Below are positions 1-8,387 of a stretch of DNA of 64,000 nt, one piece after another. Location: the NCBI GenBank assembly GCA_030407505.1, contig JASDDH010000001.1:62001-126000 (forward strand), in the 5' to 3' direction. Position 1 is the stretch's first letter. Each line of letters begins with the position of its first letter. The notes under the pieces were generated by a model. It saw nothing but the letters and a program-made list of their open reading frames with translations. It made no database searches and was not told the DNA's origin. Origin of the DNA: Planococcus sp. APC 4015. GTDB taxonomy: Bacteria; Actinomycetota; Actinomycetes; Actinomycetales; Microbacteriaceae. The position numbers and the translations under genes were made by a program.

Positions 1-897
1 GGTCTGACGACTGGCGAGGAATCGCTCGAGCTCGGCCGCGAGTTCGTCGGCGCTCGGCAGGTCGCCGGTGTGGATGATCGGCGTCGCCAGAGTCGACCCC
101 GCCATGTATGAGTCGTACCGCTCTTCCAGCCCTTCGAGCATGCGCGAGAGCTCCTCGCTGCCGGCCACCTGGTCGGTGACCTTCGCCACGTAGTCGCGGT
201 TCTCCTCACGCAGATCGTCGCCCGAGAAGACGAGGCCGGTGGCGACCGTGAGGCTGTCGAGCGCCGCCAGGGCCGCCGCCGGGTACTCGGTGTCGCCGAG
301 GTAGTGCGGCACCAGGAGGACGAAGCCCGCGACGCTCGCGCCGGCCTCGGCGAAACGGTATTCGAGCAGGTGCCCGGCGGTCGACGGCACTTGGGTGTGG
401 GGCTGCCACACCGAATGCGCCTCGGTGAGGTCGCTGCGGGTCCCGCTCACCGTCGTGCCGATCGGGCGCGTGTGCGGGACGGGCATCGGGATCGCGTGGA
501 CCCACGTGACGGTGGAGATGCCGTAGTCGTCGGCGAGGTCGAGGACGGCCTGGGAGAAGGCGTCCCAGGCGAAGTCGGGCTCGTAACCCGCAAGCAGCAG
601 GAACGGCTGACCGAGGGCATCCCGCGTGAACGACAGCTCCAGACGCGGGGGTCGGTAGTCGCTCAGGTGATCCTGATCGAACGAGATGATCGGGCGTCGT
701 GCGCGGTAGTCCAGCAGCACGTCGTTGGTGAACACCACCAGCGGCGTCGGGTCGAGCGTGTCGCGGAAGTGATCGACCACTTGGCCGACGGCGCCCCCGG
801 CATCCGTGAATCCGGTCATCGTGATCACCAGCGGAAGCCCGTGCGGGACGACCGGAGCCGAGGCCGAGCGCTCGAACAGCGGACCGTGGGTGGGCAT
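1..897 (-). CDS. PAC2 (proteasome assembly chaperone-like) family protein, 3' end missing
   Basis: The first 299 codons are present and the frame runs off the left edge without a stop. The translation begins MPTHGPLFERSASAPVVPHG and contains the features of actinobacterial PAC2 proteins: TGFTDAGGAVGQV near residue 28, a central LLLAGYEPDFAWDAF stretch, THVWVHAIPMPVPHTRP-like sequence (here VTWVHAIPMPVPHTRP), and a late VPHYLGDTEYPAAA segment. Archaeal and eukaryotic relatives help proteasome assembly; the job of the bacterial members is not settled, and Microbacteriaceae may lack a proteasome. The ATG at 897 is the only start in frame, because a TAG lies four codons upstream. A -10-like TAGCAT (909-904) sits six bases before the ATG, which suggests a leaderless transcript. 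It is divergent from pepA. Confidence 0.85.
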   Translation of the reverse strand, partial: MPTHGPLFERSASAPVVPHGLPLVITMTGFTDAGGAVGQVVDHFRDTLDPTPLVVFTNDVLLDYRARRPIISFDQDHLSDYRPPRLELSFTRDALGQPFLLLAGYEPDFAWDAFSQAVLDLADDYGISTVTWVHAIPMPVPHTRPIGTTVSGTRSDLTEAHSVWQPHTQVPSTAGHLLEYRFAEAGASVAGFVLLVPHYLGDTEYPAAALAALDSLTVATGLVFSGDDLREENRDYVAKVTDQVAGSEELSRMLEGLEERYDSYMAGSTLATPIIHTGDLPSADELAAELERFLASRQT

Positions 898-984
898 GCG
901 TCCATGCTACGAGCACGGTTCCGACGTGCGGGTCGGGAGCATCCCGCTCACAGCGAACACGGCGGCCCCGATCTCGCTGCCGCG

Positions 985-1026
985 GGTGAGACGCCGACGC
1001 GCCCTTCGACGGTGAGGCGCCGACGC
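985..1026. repeat. Two near-identical 16-bp direct repeats
   Basis: Copies of ggtgagacgccgacgc (985-1000) and ggtgaggcgccgacgc (1011-1026) differ at one base and are 26 bp apart. They lie in the 153-bp divergent spacer between the PAC2 gene and pepA, just upstream of the pepA -10-like hexamer. They could be regulator half-sites, or chance in GC-rich DNA. Confidence 0.4.
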
Positions 1027-1050
1027 AGGTGCAAACCTAGGATGGGGATC

Positions 1051-2520
1051 ATGTCGTTCCCCGACCTCGACCACCGTACAGATCCGATCAGAGAGACCGA
1101 CGCCGACGCGATCCTCCTCGCGCTCCCCCCGTTGAACGGGGACGACTCCCTCGCAGAATGGCCGGGACTGGCCGACGCCCTCGCCGGAACCGGCTTCACC
1201 GGTGCCGTCGGGTCGTTCCAGCGCGTGCACGTGCCCGAGAGCACGCCGTTGCCCGTGGCCGTGGTCGGCACCGGCGCGACGGCGGATGCCGCGGCCCTGC
1301 GCGACGCGGCGGGCACCGGCATCCGTCTGCTCACGGGTCACGGGACCGTCGCGGTCGCCGCACCCCTGGCAGATCCCGCGCTGTGGGCGGCCCTCGCCGA
1401 AGGGGCCGCACTGGGCGGCTACCGCTTCGACGGGTACAAGACCGAAGCGCCGAAGGCCCGCGCGTCGCGGGTCGTCGTGCACGCCGACACCGATGTCGAT
1501 CCGGGCGCCCTCGCCGACGTCGCCGCCGTCGCAGACGCCGCGGCCCTGGTGAAGGACCTCGTCTCGATCCCCGCGCAGTGGCTCGGACCCGACGACTTCG
1601 CCCAGCGCGCCGTCGCCTCGGTCGAGGGTCTTCCCGTCACCGTCGAGGTGCTGGACGAGTCCGCCCTCGCCGAAGGCGGCTACGGCGGCATCCTGGGTGT
1701 CGGTCAGGGTTCGGACCGCCCCCCGCGACTGGTGCGCCTCGATTACAACCCCGAGGGTGCGCAACGCCACATCGCGCTCGTCGGAAAGGGCATCACGTTC
1801 GACACCGGCGGGCTCTCGCTCAAGCCGGCGGCGTCGATGATGGGCATGAAGTACGACATGTGCGGAGCCGCCACGGCGCTCGCCGTGCTGCGGGCGGTCG
1901 CCACGATCGGCGCACCGGTCCGGGTGAGCGCCTGGCTCTGCATCGCGGAGAACATGCCCTCGGGCCGCGCGACCCGCCCGGGTGACGTGCTGCGCATGCT
2001 CGACGGGACGACGGTGGAGGTGACGAACACCGACGCCGAAGGCCGCCTCGTGCTCGGTGACGGAATGGTCGCGGCGAGCCGCCAGCATCCCGACGTCATC
2101 GTCGACGTCGCCACGCTCACCGGCGCGATCACCGTCGCGCTCGGCACCCGTCACGCCGGTGTCATGGGCGATGAGGTCGCCGTCGAGGCCTACCTCGCCG
2201 CGGCGGCCGAGGTCGGCGAGCTCGCTTGGCCGCTCCCCCTCCCCTCCCACATGACCGACGACCTCGATTCGCCGATCGCCGACATGCAGAACGCCAAGAT
2301 CGGCGATCCCGCCGGCGGGTCGCTCTTCGCCGGGCTGTTCCTCCAGCGGTTCGTCGGACGGGTGGCCGACGAACCCGATGCGCCGCGCATCCCGTGGGTG
2401 CACCTCGACATCGCCGGCGTCGGCATGAACAAGGGCGGCGGATTCGGCTTCACCGACAAGGGTCCGACCGCCGCGACCGTGCGCTCGCTGATCCGCTTCG
2501 TCTCGGGAGGCGGCCGGTGA
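1051..2520 (+). CDS. pepA: Leucyl aminopeptidase, peptidase family M17
   Basis: Cytosolic metallo-aminopeptidase that removes N-terminal residues (Leu preferred) from peptides. The 489-aa product has the normal M17 layout: a variable N-terminal domain and a C-terminal catalytic domain. The metal/active-site block GKGITFDTGGLSLKP has its Asp at residue 251, and the signature NTDAEGRL spans 326-333. The start is placed at ATG 1051 because a -10-like TAGGAT (1038-1043) is seven bases upstream, typical of a leaderless mRNA. A second ATG at 1042 is in frame but overlaps that hexamer. The reading frame is open much further upstream only because of GC bias. The stop overlaps the lpd start by four bases (GTGA), so the two are translationally coupled. 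M. tuberculosis has pepB close to dlaT in the same way. Confidence 0.95.
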   Translation: MSFPDLDHRTDPIRETDADAILLALPPLNGDDSLAEWPGLADALAGTGFTGAVGSFQRVHVPESTPLPVAVVGTGATADAAALRDAAGTGIRLLTGHGTVAVAAPLADPALWAALAEGAALGGYRFDGYKTEAPKARASRVVVHADTDVDPGALADVAAVADAAALVKDLVSIPAQWLGPDDFAQRAVASVEGLPVTVEVLDESALAEGGYGGILGVGQGSDRPPRLVRLDYNPEGAQRHIALVGKGITFDTGGLSLKPAASMMGMKYDMCGAATALAVLRAVATIGAPVRVSAWLCIAENMPSGRATRPGDVLRMLDGTTVEVTNTDAEGRLVLGDGMVAASRQHPDVIVDVATLTGAITVALGTRHAGVMGDEVAVEAYLAAAAEVGELAWPLPLPSHMTDDLDSPIADMQNAKIGDPAGGSLFAGLFLQRFVGRVADEPDAPRIPWVHLDIAGVGMNKGGGFGFTDKGPTAATVRSLIRFVSGGGR

Positions 2521-3890
2521 CCGATCACACGTTCGACCTCGTCGTGCTCGGCGGCGGCAGCGGCGGCTACGCGGCGGCGCTCCGCGCGGCGGAGCTCGGC
2601 AAGACGGTTGCGATCGTCGAGAAGGACAAGCTCGGCGGCACGTGCCTGCACCGCGGCTGCATCCCGACGAAGGCGCTGCTGCACGCGGCCGAAGTCGCAG
2701 ACACGACACGGGATGCCGCGAGCATCGGCGTCCGCGCGTCGTTCGAGGGTGTCGACCCCGACGGCGTGCGCGCCTACCGCGAGAACATCGTCGCGAAGAA
2801 GTTCGCCGGGCTCCAGGGACTCATCAAGGCGCGCGGCATCACGGTCATCGCCGGCGAGGGCCGGCTCGAGGCAGGTCCCGCTGTCCGCGTCGGCGACGAT
2901 CTGTACCGCGGCACCGACGTCGTGCTCGCGACGGGATCGTACAGCCGCACGCTGCCCGGGCTCGAGATCGGGGGGCGTGTGCTCACGAGCGAGCACGCCC
3001 TCGACCTCTCCGAGATCCCGGAACGCGTCGTCATCCTCGGCGGCGGCGTCATCGGCGTCGAGTTCGCCAGTGTGTGGCGGTCGTTCGGAGTCGACGTGAC
3101 GATCGTCGAGGCGCTGCCGCATCTCGCCCCCAGCGAAGACCTCGCGCTGAGCAAGGGCCTCGAGCGGGCGTTCCGCAAGCGCGGCATCGCGTATTCGCTC
3201 GGCGTCCGGTTCCAGTCGGTGTCCCAGACGGCGGATGCCGTGACGGTCACTCTCGAGGACGGCAAGACCCTCGAAGCCGACTACCTCCTCGTCGCCGTGG
3301 GACGCGGGCCGTCGACCGCCGGGCTCGGCTTCGAAGAGGCCGGCGTCACTCTCGACCGCGGATTCGTCGTGACCGACGACCGGCTCCGCACCGGCGTCGC
3401 GAACGTCTGGGCCGTGGGCGACATCGTGCCGGGTCTGCAGCTCGCTCATCGCGGATTCCAGCAGGGCATCTTCGTGGCCGAGGAGATCGCGGGCCTGTCG
3501 CCCGTCGTCGTCCCCGACGTCTACATCCCCAAGGTCACCTACTCGCATCCCGAGCTCGCCTCGGTGGGGCTCACCCAGGCGCAGGCAGAGAGCGCCCACG
3601 GCGCTGACGCGGTCGTCGCGTACGAGTACAACCTCGCCGGCAACGGCAAGAGCGAGATCCTGGGCACGAGCGGAATCGTCAAGGTGGTGCGCGTCGTCGA
3701 CGGTCCCGTCGTCGGAGTCCATCTCATCGGCGACCGCGTCGGCGAACTCATCGCCGAAGGGCAGCTCGCAGTGGTGTGGGAAGCCCACCCCGAAGACATC
3801 GCGCCGTTCATCCACGCGCATCCCACCCAGAGCGAGGCACTGGGCGAGGCGTTCCTCGCGCTCGCCGGCAAGCCGCTCCATACGGTGTGA
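2517..3890 (+). CDS. lpd: Dihydrolipoyl dehydrogenase (E3)
   Basis: FAD flavoprotein that reoxidises dihydrolipoyl groups with NAD+ in 2-oxo acid dehydrogenase complexes. The 457-aa product has the N-terminal FAD motif VVLGGGSGGYAAALRAAELG, the redox-active disulfide GGTCLHRGCIPTK (Cys43 and Cys48), the NAD motif VVILGGGVIGVEFASVW, and the second FAD motif VWAVGDIVPGLQLAH. The C-terminal HAHPTQSE carries the base pair of residues His435 and Glu440 that acts across the dimer. The GTG at 2517 overlaps the pepA stop. The E2 gene follows after 64 bp, so E3 and E2 are neighbours as expected for a shared complex. The CLHRGC spacer differs from the common CLNVGC, but that is usual in actinobacterial Lpd. 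Confidence 0.95.
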   Translation: MTDHTFDLVVLGGGSGGYAAALRAAELGKTVAIVEKDKLGGTCLHRGCIPTKALLHAAEVADTTRDAASIGVRASFEGVDPDGVRAYRENIVAKKFAGLQGLIKARGITVIAGEGRLEAGPAVRVGDDLYRGTDVVLATGSYSRTLPGLEIGGRVLTSEHALDLSEIPERVVILGGGVIGVEFASVWRSFGVDVTIVEALPHLAPSEDLALSKGLERAFRKRGIAYSLGVRFQSVSQTADAVTVTLEDGKTLEADYLLVAVGRGPSTAGLGFEEAGVTLDRGFVVTDDRLRTGVANVWAVGDIVPGLQLAHRGFQQGIFVAEEIAGLSPVVVPDVYIPKVTYSHPELASVGLTQAQAESAHGADAVVAYEYNLAGNGKSEILGTSGIVKVVRVVDGPVVGVHLIGDRVGELIAEGQLAVVWEAHPEDIAPFIHAHPTQSEALGEAFLALAGKPLHTV

Positions 3891-3928
3891 CCGCCGGTCG
3901 CACTCGGATCACTAAGCTAGACAAGACA

Positions 3929-3941
3929 TCAGGAATCCTGA
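3929..3941. promoter_or_regulatory. 13-bp palindrome just before the sucB ribosome site
   Basis: TCAGGA-A-TCCTGA is a perfect palindrome that abuts AAGGAG (3941-3946), the Shine-Dalgarno sequence of the E2 gene. It could be an operator or a small hairpin affecting ribosome access; no regulator is identified. Confidence 0.35.
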
Positions 3942-3954
3942 AGGAGACAAGCCC

Positions 3955-5754
3955 ATGAGCACTTCCGTGGTCCTCCCCGCGCTCGGAGAGAGCGTCACCG
4001 AGGGAACGGTCACCCGCTGGCTCAAGCAGGTCGGTGACACCGTCGAGGCGGACGAGGGATTGCTCGAGATCTCCACCGACAAGGTCGACACCGAGATCCC
4101 CTCGCCGGTCAGCGGCGTCATCGAAGAGATCCTCGTCCAGGAGGACGAGGTCGTCGAAGTCGGCGCCGTCCTCGCGAAGATCGGCGACGGCTCCGCCGAG
4201 CCTGCCGAGCCCGCAGCCCCCGAAGCGGCCGCCCCGGCCGCAGAAGAAGCGCCGGCCGAGCCCGCGCCGGCTGCTGCTGAGCCGGCACCCGCCGAGCCCG
4301 CAGCCGAAGCGGCACCCGCTGAGCCGGCACCCGCCGAAGCTGCGCCCGCTGAAGCCGCACCCGCGGCATCCGGCGGCAAGGAGATCCTCCTCCCCGAGCT
4401 GGGCGAGAGCGTCACCGAAGGCACCGTGACCCGCTGGCTGAAGCAGGTCGGCGACACCGTCGAGGTCGACGAGCCGCTGCTCGAGATCTCGACCGACAAG
4501 GTCGACACCGAGATCCCGTCGCCTTTCGCCGGCGTCCTGCAGGAGATCCTCGTCCAGGAGGACGACACGGTCGCCGTGGGCGCCGCGCTCGCCCGCATCG
4601 GCGACGGTGCAGCTGCTCCGGCTGCGGAGGCGCCCGCTGCTTCCGCGCCGACTGCCGAGGCTCCCGCCGCGGCACCGGCTCCCGCCGTCGAGGCGCCCGC
4701 TGCCCCGGTGGCCGCCGATCCGGCTCCCGCCGCGGCACCGGCACCGGCCGCTGAGCAGACACCTGCTCCCGCCGCCGCACCCGCTCCGGCCCCCGAGCCC
4801 GCTCCCGCGGCGCCTGCCGCCTCAGCGTCGGCGTCCGACGACGTCGCATATGTCACTCCGCTCGTGCGTCGTCTGGCGCAGCAGCAGGGTGTCGACCTCG
4901 GGTCGATCACCGGCACCGGAGTGGGTGGACGCATCCGCAAGGAAGACGTGCTCAAGGCCGCCGAGGCGGCCGCAGCACCCGCTCCCGCCGAAGCCGCCGC
5001 GCCGGCGGCCGCAGCTCCGGTCGCTGTCGAGGTCTCGCCGCTCCGCGGCACGACCCAGGCCATGTCGCGTCTTCGCAAGGTGATCGCCGAGCGTGCCGTC
5101 GCCTCCATGCAGCAGACGGCGCAGCTCACGACGGTCGTCGAGGTCGACGTGACGAAGCTGGCCTCGTACCGTGACGCGGTCAAGGCGGACTTCCAGGCCA
5201 AGACGGGTGACAAGCTCTCGTTCCTGCCGTTCTTCGCGGTTGCGGCGGTCGAGGCGCTCCAGGCGTTCCCGATCATCAACGCCACGGTCGACGGCACCGA
5301 CATCGTCTACCCGGCGGGCGAGAACATCTCGATCGCCGTCGACACCGAGCGCGGACTCCTCACGCCCGTCGTGAAGAACGCCGCGGGCAAGACGCTCGCC
5401 CAGTTCGCGCGGGAGATCGCCGACCTGGCGGCTCGCACGCGCGACAACAAGCTGAAGCCCGACGAGCTCGCCGGCGGCACCTTCACGCTGACGAACACGG
5501 GGTCGCGTGGCGCGCTGTTCGACACGCCGATCGTGTTCCTGCCGCAGTCGGCCATCCTCGGCCTCGGCGCGGTCGTGAAGAAGCCGGGCGTCGTCGTGGT
5601 CGACGGCAAGGACGCGATCTCGGTGCGCTCGTATGTGTACCTCGCCCTGTCGTACGACCACCGCATCATCGACGGTGCCGACGCCGCCCGCTTCCTCGGT
5701 GCGCTCAAGACGCGCCTCGAAGCGGCCGACTTCGGCGGTGTGCTCGGTATCTGA
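3955..5754 (+). CDS. sucB: 2-oxo acid dehydrogenase E2 (dihydrolipoamide acyltransferase), two lipoyl domains
   Basis: Core acyltransferase of pyruvate and/or 2-oxoglutarate dehydrogenase. Layout of the 599-aa protein: lipoyl domain 1 (about 1-76, lipoyl Lys43 in DKVDTE), an Ala/Pro/Glu linker, lipoyl domain 2 (about 140-215, Lys182), a second Ala/Pro linker, the E3-binding peripheral domain (about 299-335, [18 protein letters not shown]) and the catalytic domain with [14 protein letters not shown] (His569, Asp573). Such genes are usually labelled SucB in actinobacteria. The M. tuberculosis counterpart (Rv2215, DlaT) was shown to be the E2 of pyruvate dehydrogenase, and aceE lies about 18 kb downstream, so an acetyltransferase role is likely; substrate cannot be read from sequence. 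The start has a strong AAGGAG. The two lipoyl domains are very alike. The mRNA probably ends at the hairpin at 5769-5806. Confidence 0.93.
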   Translation: MSTSVVLPALGESVTEGTVTRWLKQVGDTVEADEGLLEISTDKVDTEIPSPVSGVIEEILVQEDEVVEVGAVLAKIGDGSAEPAEPAAPEAAAPAAEEAPAEPAPAAAEPAPAEPAAEAAPAEPAPAEAAPAEAAPAASGGKEILLPELGESVTEGTVTRWLKQVGDTVEVDEPLLEISTDKVDTEIPSPFAGVLQEILVQEDDTVAVGAALARIGDGAAAPAAEAPAASAPTAEAPAAAPAPAVEAPAAPVAADPAPAAAPAPAAEQTPAPAAAPAPAPEPAPAAPAASASASDDVAYVTPLVRRLAQQQGVDLGSITGTGVGGRIRKEDVLKAAEAAAAPAPAEAAAPAAAAPVAVEVSPLRGTTQAMSRLRKVIAERAVASMQQTAQLTTVVEVDVTKLASYRDAVKADFQAKTGDKLSFLPFFAVAAVEALQAFPIINATVDGTDIVYPAGENISIAVDTERGLLTPVVKNAAGKTLAQFAREIADLAARTRDNKLKPDELAGGTFTLTNTGSRGALFDTPIVFLPQSAILGLGAVVKKPGVVVVDGKDAISVRSYVYLALSYDHRIIDGADAARFLGALKTRLEAADFGGVLGI

Positions 5755-5766
5755 GCACGATGACGG

Positions 5767-7119
5767 CTATGGCTGCTGCGCGACGTACACGTCGCGCAGC
5801 AGCCATTCGTCTTCTTCCTGCTGGATGACGACGAGCTGCGACGCGATCGCCGGATCACCGGCGTCGACGCGCAGCACGGCGACGCCGCCGAACTCGTCGA
5901 GCACGACCGTGGTGCGGTCGGACGGCGCCAGATCGACCGCACCGGCGGCGAACCGCGCCGTGGGCTCGACGAGCACTCCGGCCAGGCACGCCGTATCGTC
6001 CGCGCATGCCGCCCGCTCCGTCAACAGAGCCGAAGCGACCCCGGCCAGGTCTTCGCCCACCGGCGTCCCAGCCGATGTGTCGGGGTTGACGGGAGTGTCC
6101 GGGCGGGGCGGCTCCGCAGCAGGAGTCCCGATCGTGGTGTCGACCGCGGGCGCTTCGGCGGCCGGTGCCGAGCCGACCGGCGTCGCGGGCGGCGACGGCT
6201 GCGCGGCGACCGTGCCGTCATCCGTCGGCCAGAGCATGCCGCCCATCACGACGGCGACCGCTGCGCCGGCTGCGAGCGCCCACACCCGGCCGCGCGGTGC
6301 TGTCGACGAGCGGGTGCGCAATCGACGCCAGATGCCGGTCGTGGCGCGCGAGACGAGATCGGCGACGTCGGCGTCGACGTGACGCACGAGACGGTCGACC
6401 AAGCCCGACGGGGGCGCCGACAGGAGGGGGTCGTCGGGTCTTCGCGCCTGTGCGATCGTGATCGGCTCGGGGGTGCGCGTGCGCTGCGGCACCAGCGGAG
6501 CGTCGGACAACGGCTCCGCAGCGGCCACGGAGAACAGTCGCTGCTCGAGCAGCGCGAGCTCGCGAGCCGTCACGGCGGCCCGATCGATCGCAGCCCCCAT
6601 GGCGTCGATGAGCCCCGGGTCCCCGAGGGCGTCGGCGACGCCGTCGAGAACCACGCGGCTCGCCTCGGCCACGGACTCGGTGCCGAGACCCGTAGCGAGC
6701 ACGGGCCGACCGGCATCCGTCAGCCACCATCGTCCCGTGACCGACGCGAGACCGTCTCCCAGTTCGCTGAGTCCGCGCAGCATGCTGACGGCGAGGGTGA
6801 CGCCCTCACCCGCACTGAGAGGCACGCGTCCGTCGAGACGCCGCCGGAGGAACTCCTCGACCGTGCCCGCGCAGGCGGGGAAGGCGACGTCATGACCCGA
6901 CGAACGGCGTACGAGATCGAGCGGCGCGAGCAGGTGCCCGTCAGTATCGGCTGACCAGCCCGGCCAGCAGTCGTCGAAGACACCGGCATCGACGAGCAGG
7001 CTGTGCTCCCCCGCATCCGTCGTCACGAGTTGACCCGGCCACGGCGCATCGGCTCCGCCGGCGACGTACCGCACGGGATGGTAGGGACGCAGCAGGCGAT
7101 CGTCGGGTTCGAGAGGCAC
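5767..7119 (-). CDS. Single-pass membrane protein with possible degenerate kinase-like domain, function unknown
   Basis: I do not recognise this 450-aa protein. The N-terminal ~270 residues are predicted cytoplasmic. They contain segments that loosely recall the C-lobe of a Ser/Thr kinase: PLSAGEGVTLAVSMLRGLSE followed by GRWWLTDAGRPVLATGLG, but with no catalytic HRD or DFG residues. This is an inference only. One membrane helix follows (about 275-297, WALAAGAAVAVVMGGMLW), then a Pro/Ala/Thr-rich linker of ~60 residues and an outside domain of ~90 residues with two cysteines (ERAACADDTACLAG). The GTG at 7119 was chosen because upstream codons lose conservation-like character; the exact start is uncertain. 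It is convergent with sucB and occupies the place where M. tuberculosis has lipB-lipA. Confidence 0.7.
   Translation of the reverse strand: MPLEPDDRLLRPYHPVRYVAGGADAPWPGQLVTTDAGEHSLLVDAGVFDDCWPGWSADTDGHLLAPLDLVRRSSGHDVAFPACAGTVEEFLRRRLDGRVPLSAGEGVTLAVSMLRGLSELGDGLASVTGRWWLTDAGRPVLATGLGTESVAEASRVVLDGVADALGDPGLIDAMGAAIDRAAVTARELALLEQRLFSVAAAEPLSDAPLVPQRTRTPEPITIAQARRPDDPLLSAPPSGLVDRLVRHVDADVADLVSRATTGIWRRLRTRSSTAPRGRVWALAAGAAVAVVMGGMLWPTDDGTVAAQPSPPATPVGSAPAAEAPAVDTTIGTPAAEPPRPDTPVNPDTSAGTPVGEDLAGVASALLTERAACADDTACLAGVLVEPTARFAAGAVDLAPSDRTTVVLDEFGGVAVLRVDAGDPAIASQLVVIQQEEDEWLLRDVYVAQQP
5769..5806 (+). terminator. Perfect 18-bp hairpin terminating sucB, inside the convergent gene's 3' end
   Basis: Arms 5769-5786 and 5789-5806 are exact complements with a two-base loop, centred on cgcgacgt-ac-acgtcgcg. 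On the + strand the hairpin is followed by a T-rich stretch (attcgtcttcttcc), as in an intrinsic terminator. The same bases encode the last residues (WLLRDVYVAQQP) and overlap the stop codon of the opposite-strand gene. Confidence 0.75.
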
Positions 7120-7243
7120 GCCGTGAGTCTGCGTGGGCGCGCGGGTCCGACGCCGACGCGCACCCCGACATGTGAGTGGATGCCGCGCAAGAGCGCCTCG
7201 GGAGGAGAGGATCCCGCGACCGCGAAAAGGTAGGCTGTTCGTC

Positions 7244-7951
7244 ATGGCACGCAGTACCGCACCTGAGAAGCGTCCCGGTTTCTTCTCGCAGCTCCGCACC
7301 CTGTACACCTTCACGCAGAAGGCGTTCCGGTGGCTCCCGTTCATGCTCGCCGGCATCGTCCTGCTCGGGATCGCCGTGGGTGTCACGGTCGGCCTGCTGA
7401 TCCCGCCCGCCGCGATCTGGAGCGTCATCCTCTGGGGTGTCACGGGGCTCATGCTCGGCGTGCTCGGTGCCCTCATGTCCATGACCCGCCTGTCGACGAG
7501 CGCGATGTACAAGAAGCTGGACGGGATGCCCGGTGCCGCCGGCCACGTGCTGTCCACGTCGCTCGGCCGCAAGTGGCAGGCGAGCGACATGCCCGTCGGC
7601 ATCAACCCCAAGACGCAGGAGGCGGTCTACCGCGCGATCGGCCGCGGTGGCGTCGTGATCGTCGGCGAAGGTACGCGCGGCCGGCTCACGCGTCTCGTCA
7701 ACGACGAGCGCATGAAGGTGCAGCGCGTCGCATCCGGCGTTCCGATCCACGTCTTCTACATCGGCCACGGCTCCGACGAGGTGCCGATCGCCAAGCTCCC
7801 CGGCGCGATCAAGTCGCTCCCCAAGGCGATCGACCGCACCACCATGGCAGCCGTCATCAAGCGCGTCGACTCGGTGTCGCAGACGCTCGCGTCGCTGCCG
7901 ATCCCCAAGGGCATCGACCCCACCAGGGCGCGCGCGCCGCGTCCCCGCTGA
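7244..7951 (+). CDS. DUF4191 family membrane protein
   Basis: The 235-aa product starts MARSTAPEKRPGFFSQLRT and has two adjacent membrane helices (about 26-47 and 52-76, LPFMLAGIVLLGIAVGVTVG and an IWSVILWGVTGLMLGVLGAL segment). A soluble C-terminal part includes YRAIGRGGVVIVGEG and RLTRLVNDERMKVQRV. This matches DUF4191, an actinobacterial family of unknown role. In M. tuberculosis the homologue Rv2219 also lies beside a small RDD-type gene and glnA1, as here. The ATG at 7244 lies seven bases after TAGGCT (7231-7236), so the mRNA is probably leaderless. It converges with the RDD gene, only 11 bp apart. Confidence 0.85.
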   Translation: MARSTAPEKRPGFFSQLRTLYTFTQKAFRWLPFMLAGIVLLGIAVGVTVGLLIPPAAIWSVILWGVTGLMLGVLGALMSMTRLSTSAMYKKLDGMPGAAGHVLSTSLGRKWQASDMPVGINPKTQEAVYRAIGRGGVVIVGEGTRGRLTRLVNDERMKVQRVASGVPIHVFYIGHGSDEVPIAKLPGAIKSLPKAIDRTTMAAVIKRVDSVSQTLASLPIPKGIDPTRARAPRPR

Positions 7952-7962
7952 CCGCGGAGCCC

Positions 7963-8364
7963 TCAGGTCCGCAGGAGCACCGTTCCGGCGACCTTGTCGT
8001 GCAGGCCCCGGTGATCGGCATCCCAGATCACCGCGGGGATGACGAGGGCCAGCAGCACCGACCGCACCAGCGGACGCCACAGTCCGGGCCATCCGCCGGT
8101 CACGCGCTGAACGCGCATGCCGAGGACGCGCTGCCCGGGGCTTCCGCCGATCGTGGGGATGAACACCGCCTGCACGACCACGAAGACGACGCTCGTGGCG
8201 ATCGGGTCGTAGTCGAAGAACGCCACCGAGATCAGGACGGCGCACGCCCAGTCGATCGCGACGCCGATGATGCGACGACCGAGTTTCGCGATGCTGCCCG
8301 AGCCGTCTTTCGGCAGGCCCAGACGTTCACCGGGATAGGGATCTGGGGCAAACGCGTCGGGCAT
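7963..8364 (-). CDS. RDD family membrane protein
   Basis: The 133-aa product (MPDAFAPDPYPGERLGLPKD...) contains the RDD domain: KLGRRIIGVAIDWACAVLIS at the first helix with the Arg/Asp pair, a second helix around IATSVVFVVVQAVFIPTIGG, the SPGQRVLGMRVQRV loop, and a final helix before DHRGLHDKVAGTVLL. RDD proteins are small integral membrane proteins; some are linked to ion exchange, but no activity can be assigned here. The ATG at 8364 is six bases from TACGCT (8376-8371), consistent with a leaderless mRNA. It is divergent from glnA and shares its 132-bp promoter region, so the GlnR-type box could affect it too. The small gene next to glnA1 in M. tuberculosis (Rv2219A) is in the same family. 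Confidence 0.88.
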   Translation of the reverse strand: MPDAFAPDPYPGERLGLPKDGSGSIAKLGRRIIGVAIDWACAVLISVAFFDYDPIATSVVFVVVQAVFIPTIGGSPGQRVLGMRVQRVTGGWPGLWRPLVRSVLLALVIPAVIWDADHRGLHDKVAGTVLLRT

Positions 8365-8387
8365 CCGCCCAGCGTAGCCAGCCTCAC

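Noticed and set aside
907-2709. 600-codon reverse open frame across pepA
   Set aside because: It is antisense to a complete pepA with intact catalytic motifs. Its product is Arg/Gly/Asp-rich low-complexity sequence typical of GC-rich shadow frames.
4200-4860. Ala/Pro-rich stretches in the E2 gene as tandem DNA repeats
   Set aside because: They are the flexible inter-domain linkers expected in E2 proteins and do not show a regular DNA repeat unit.
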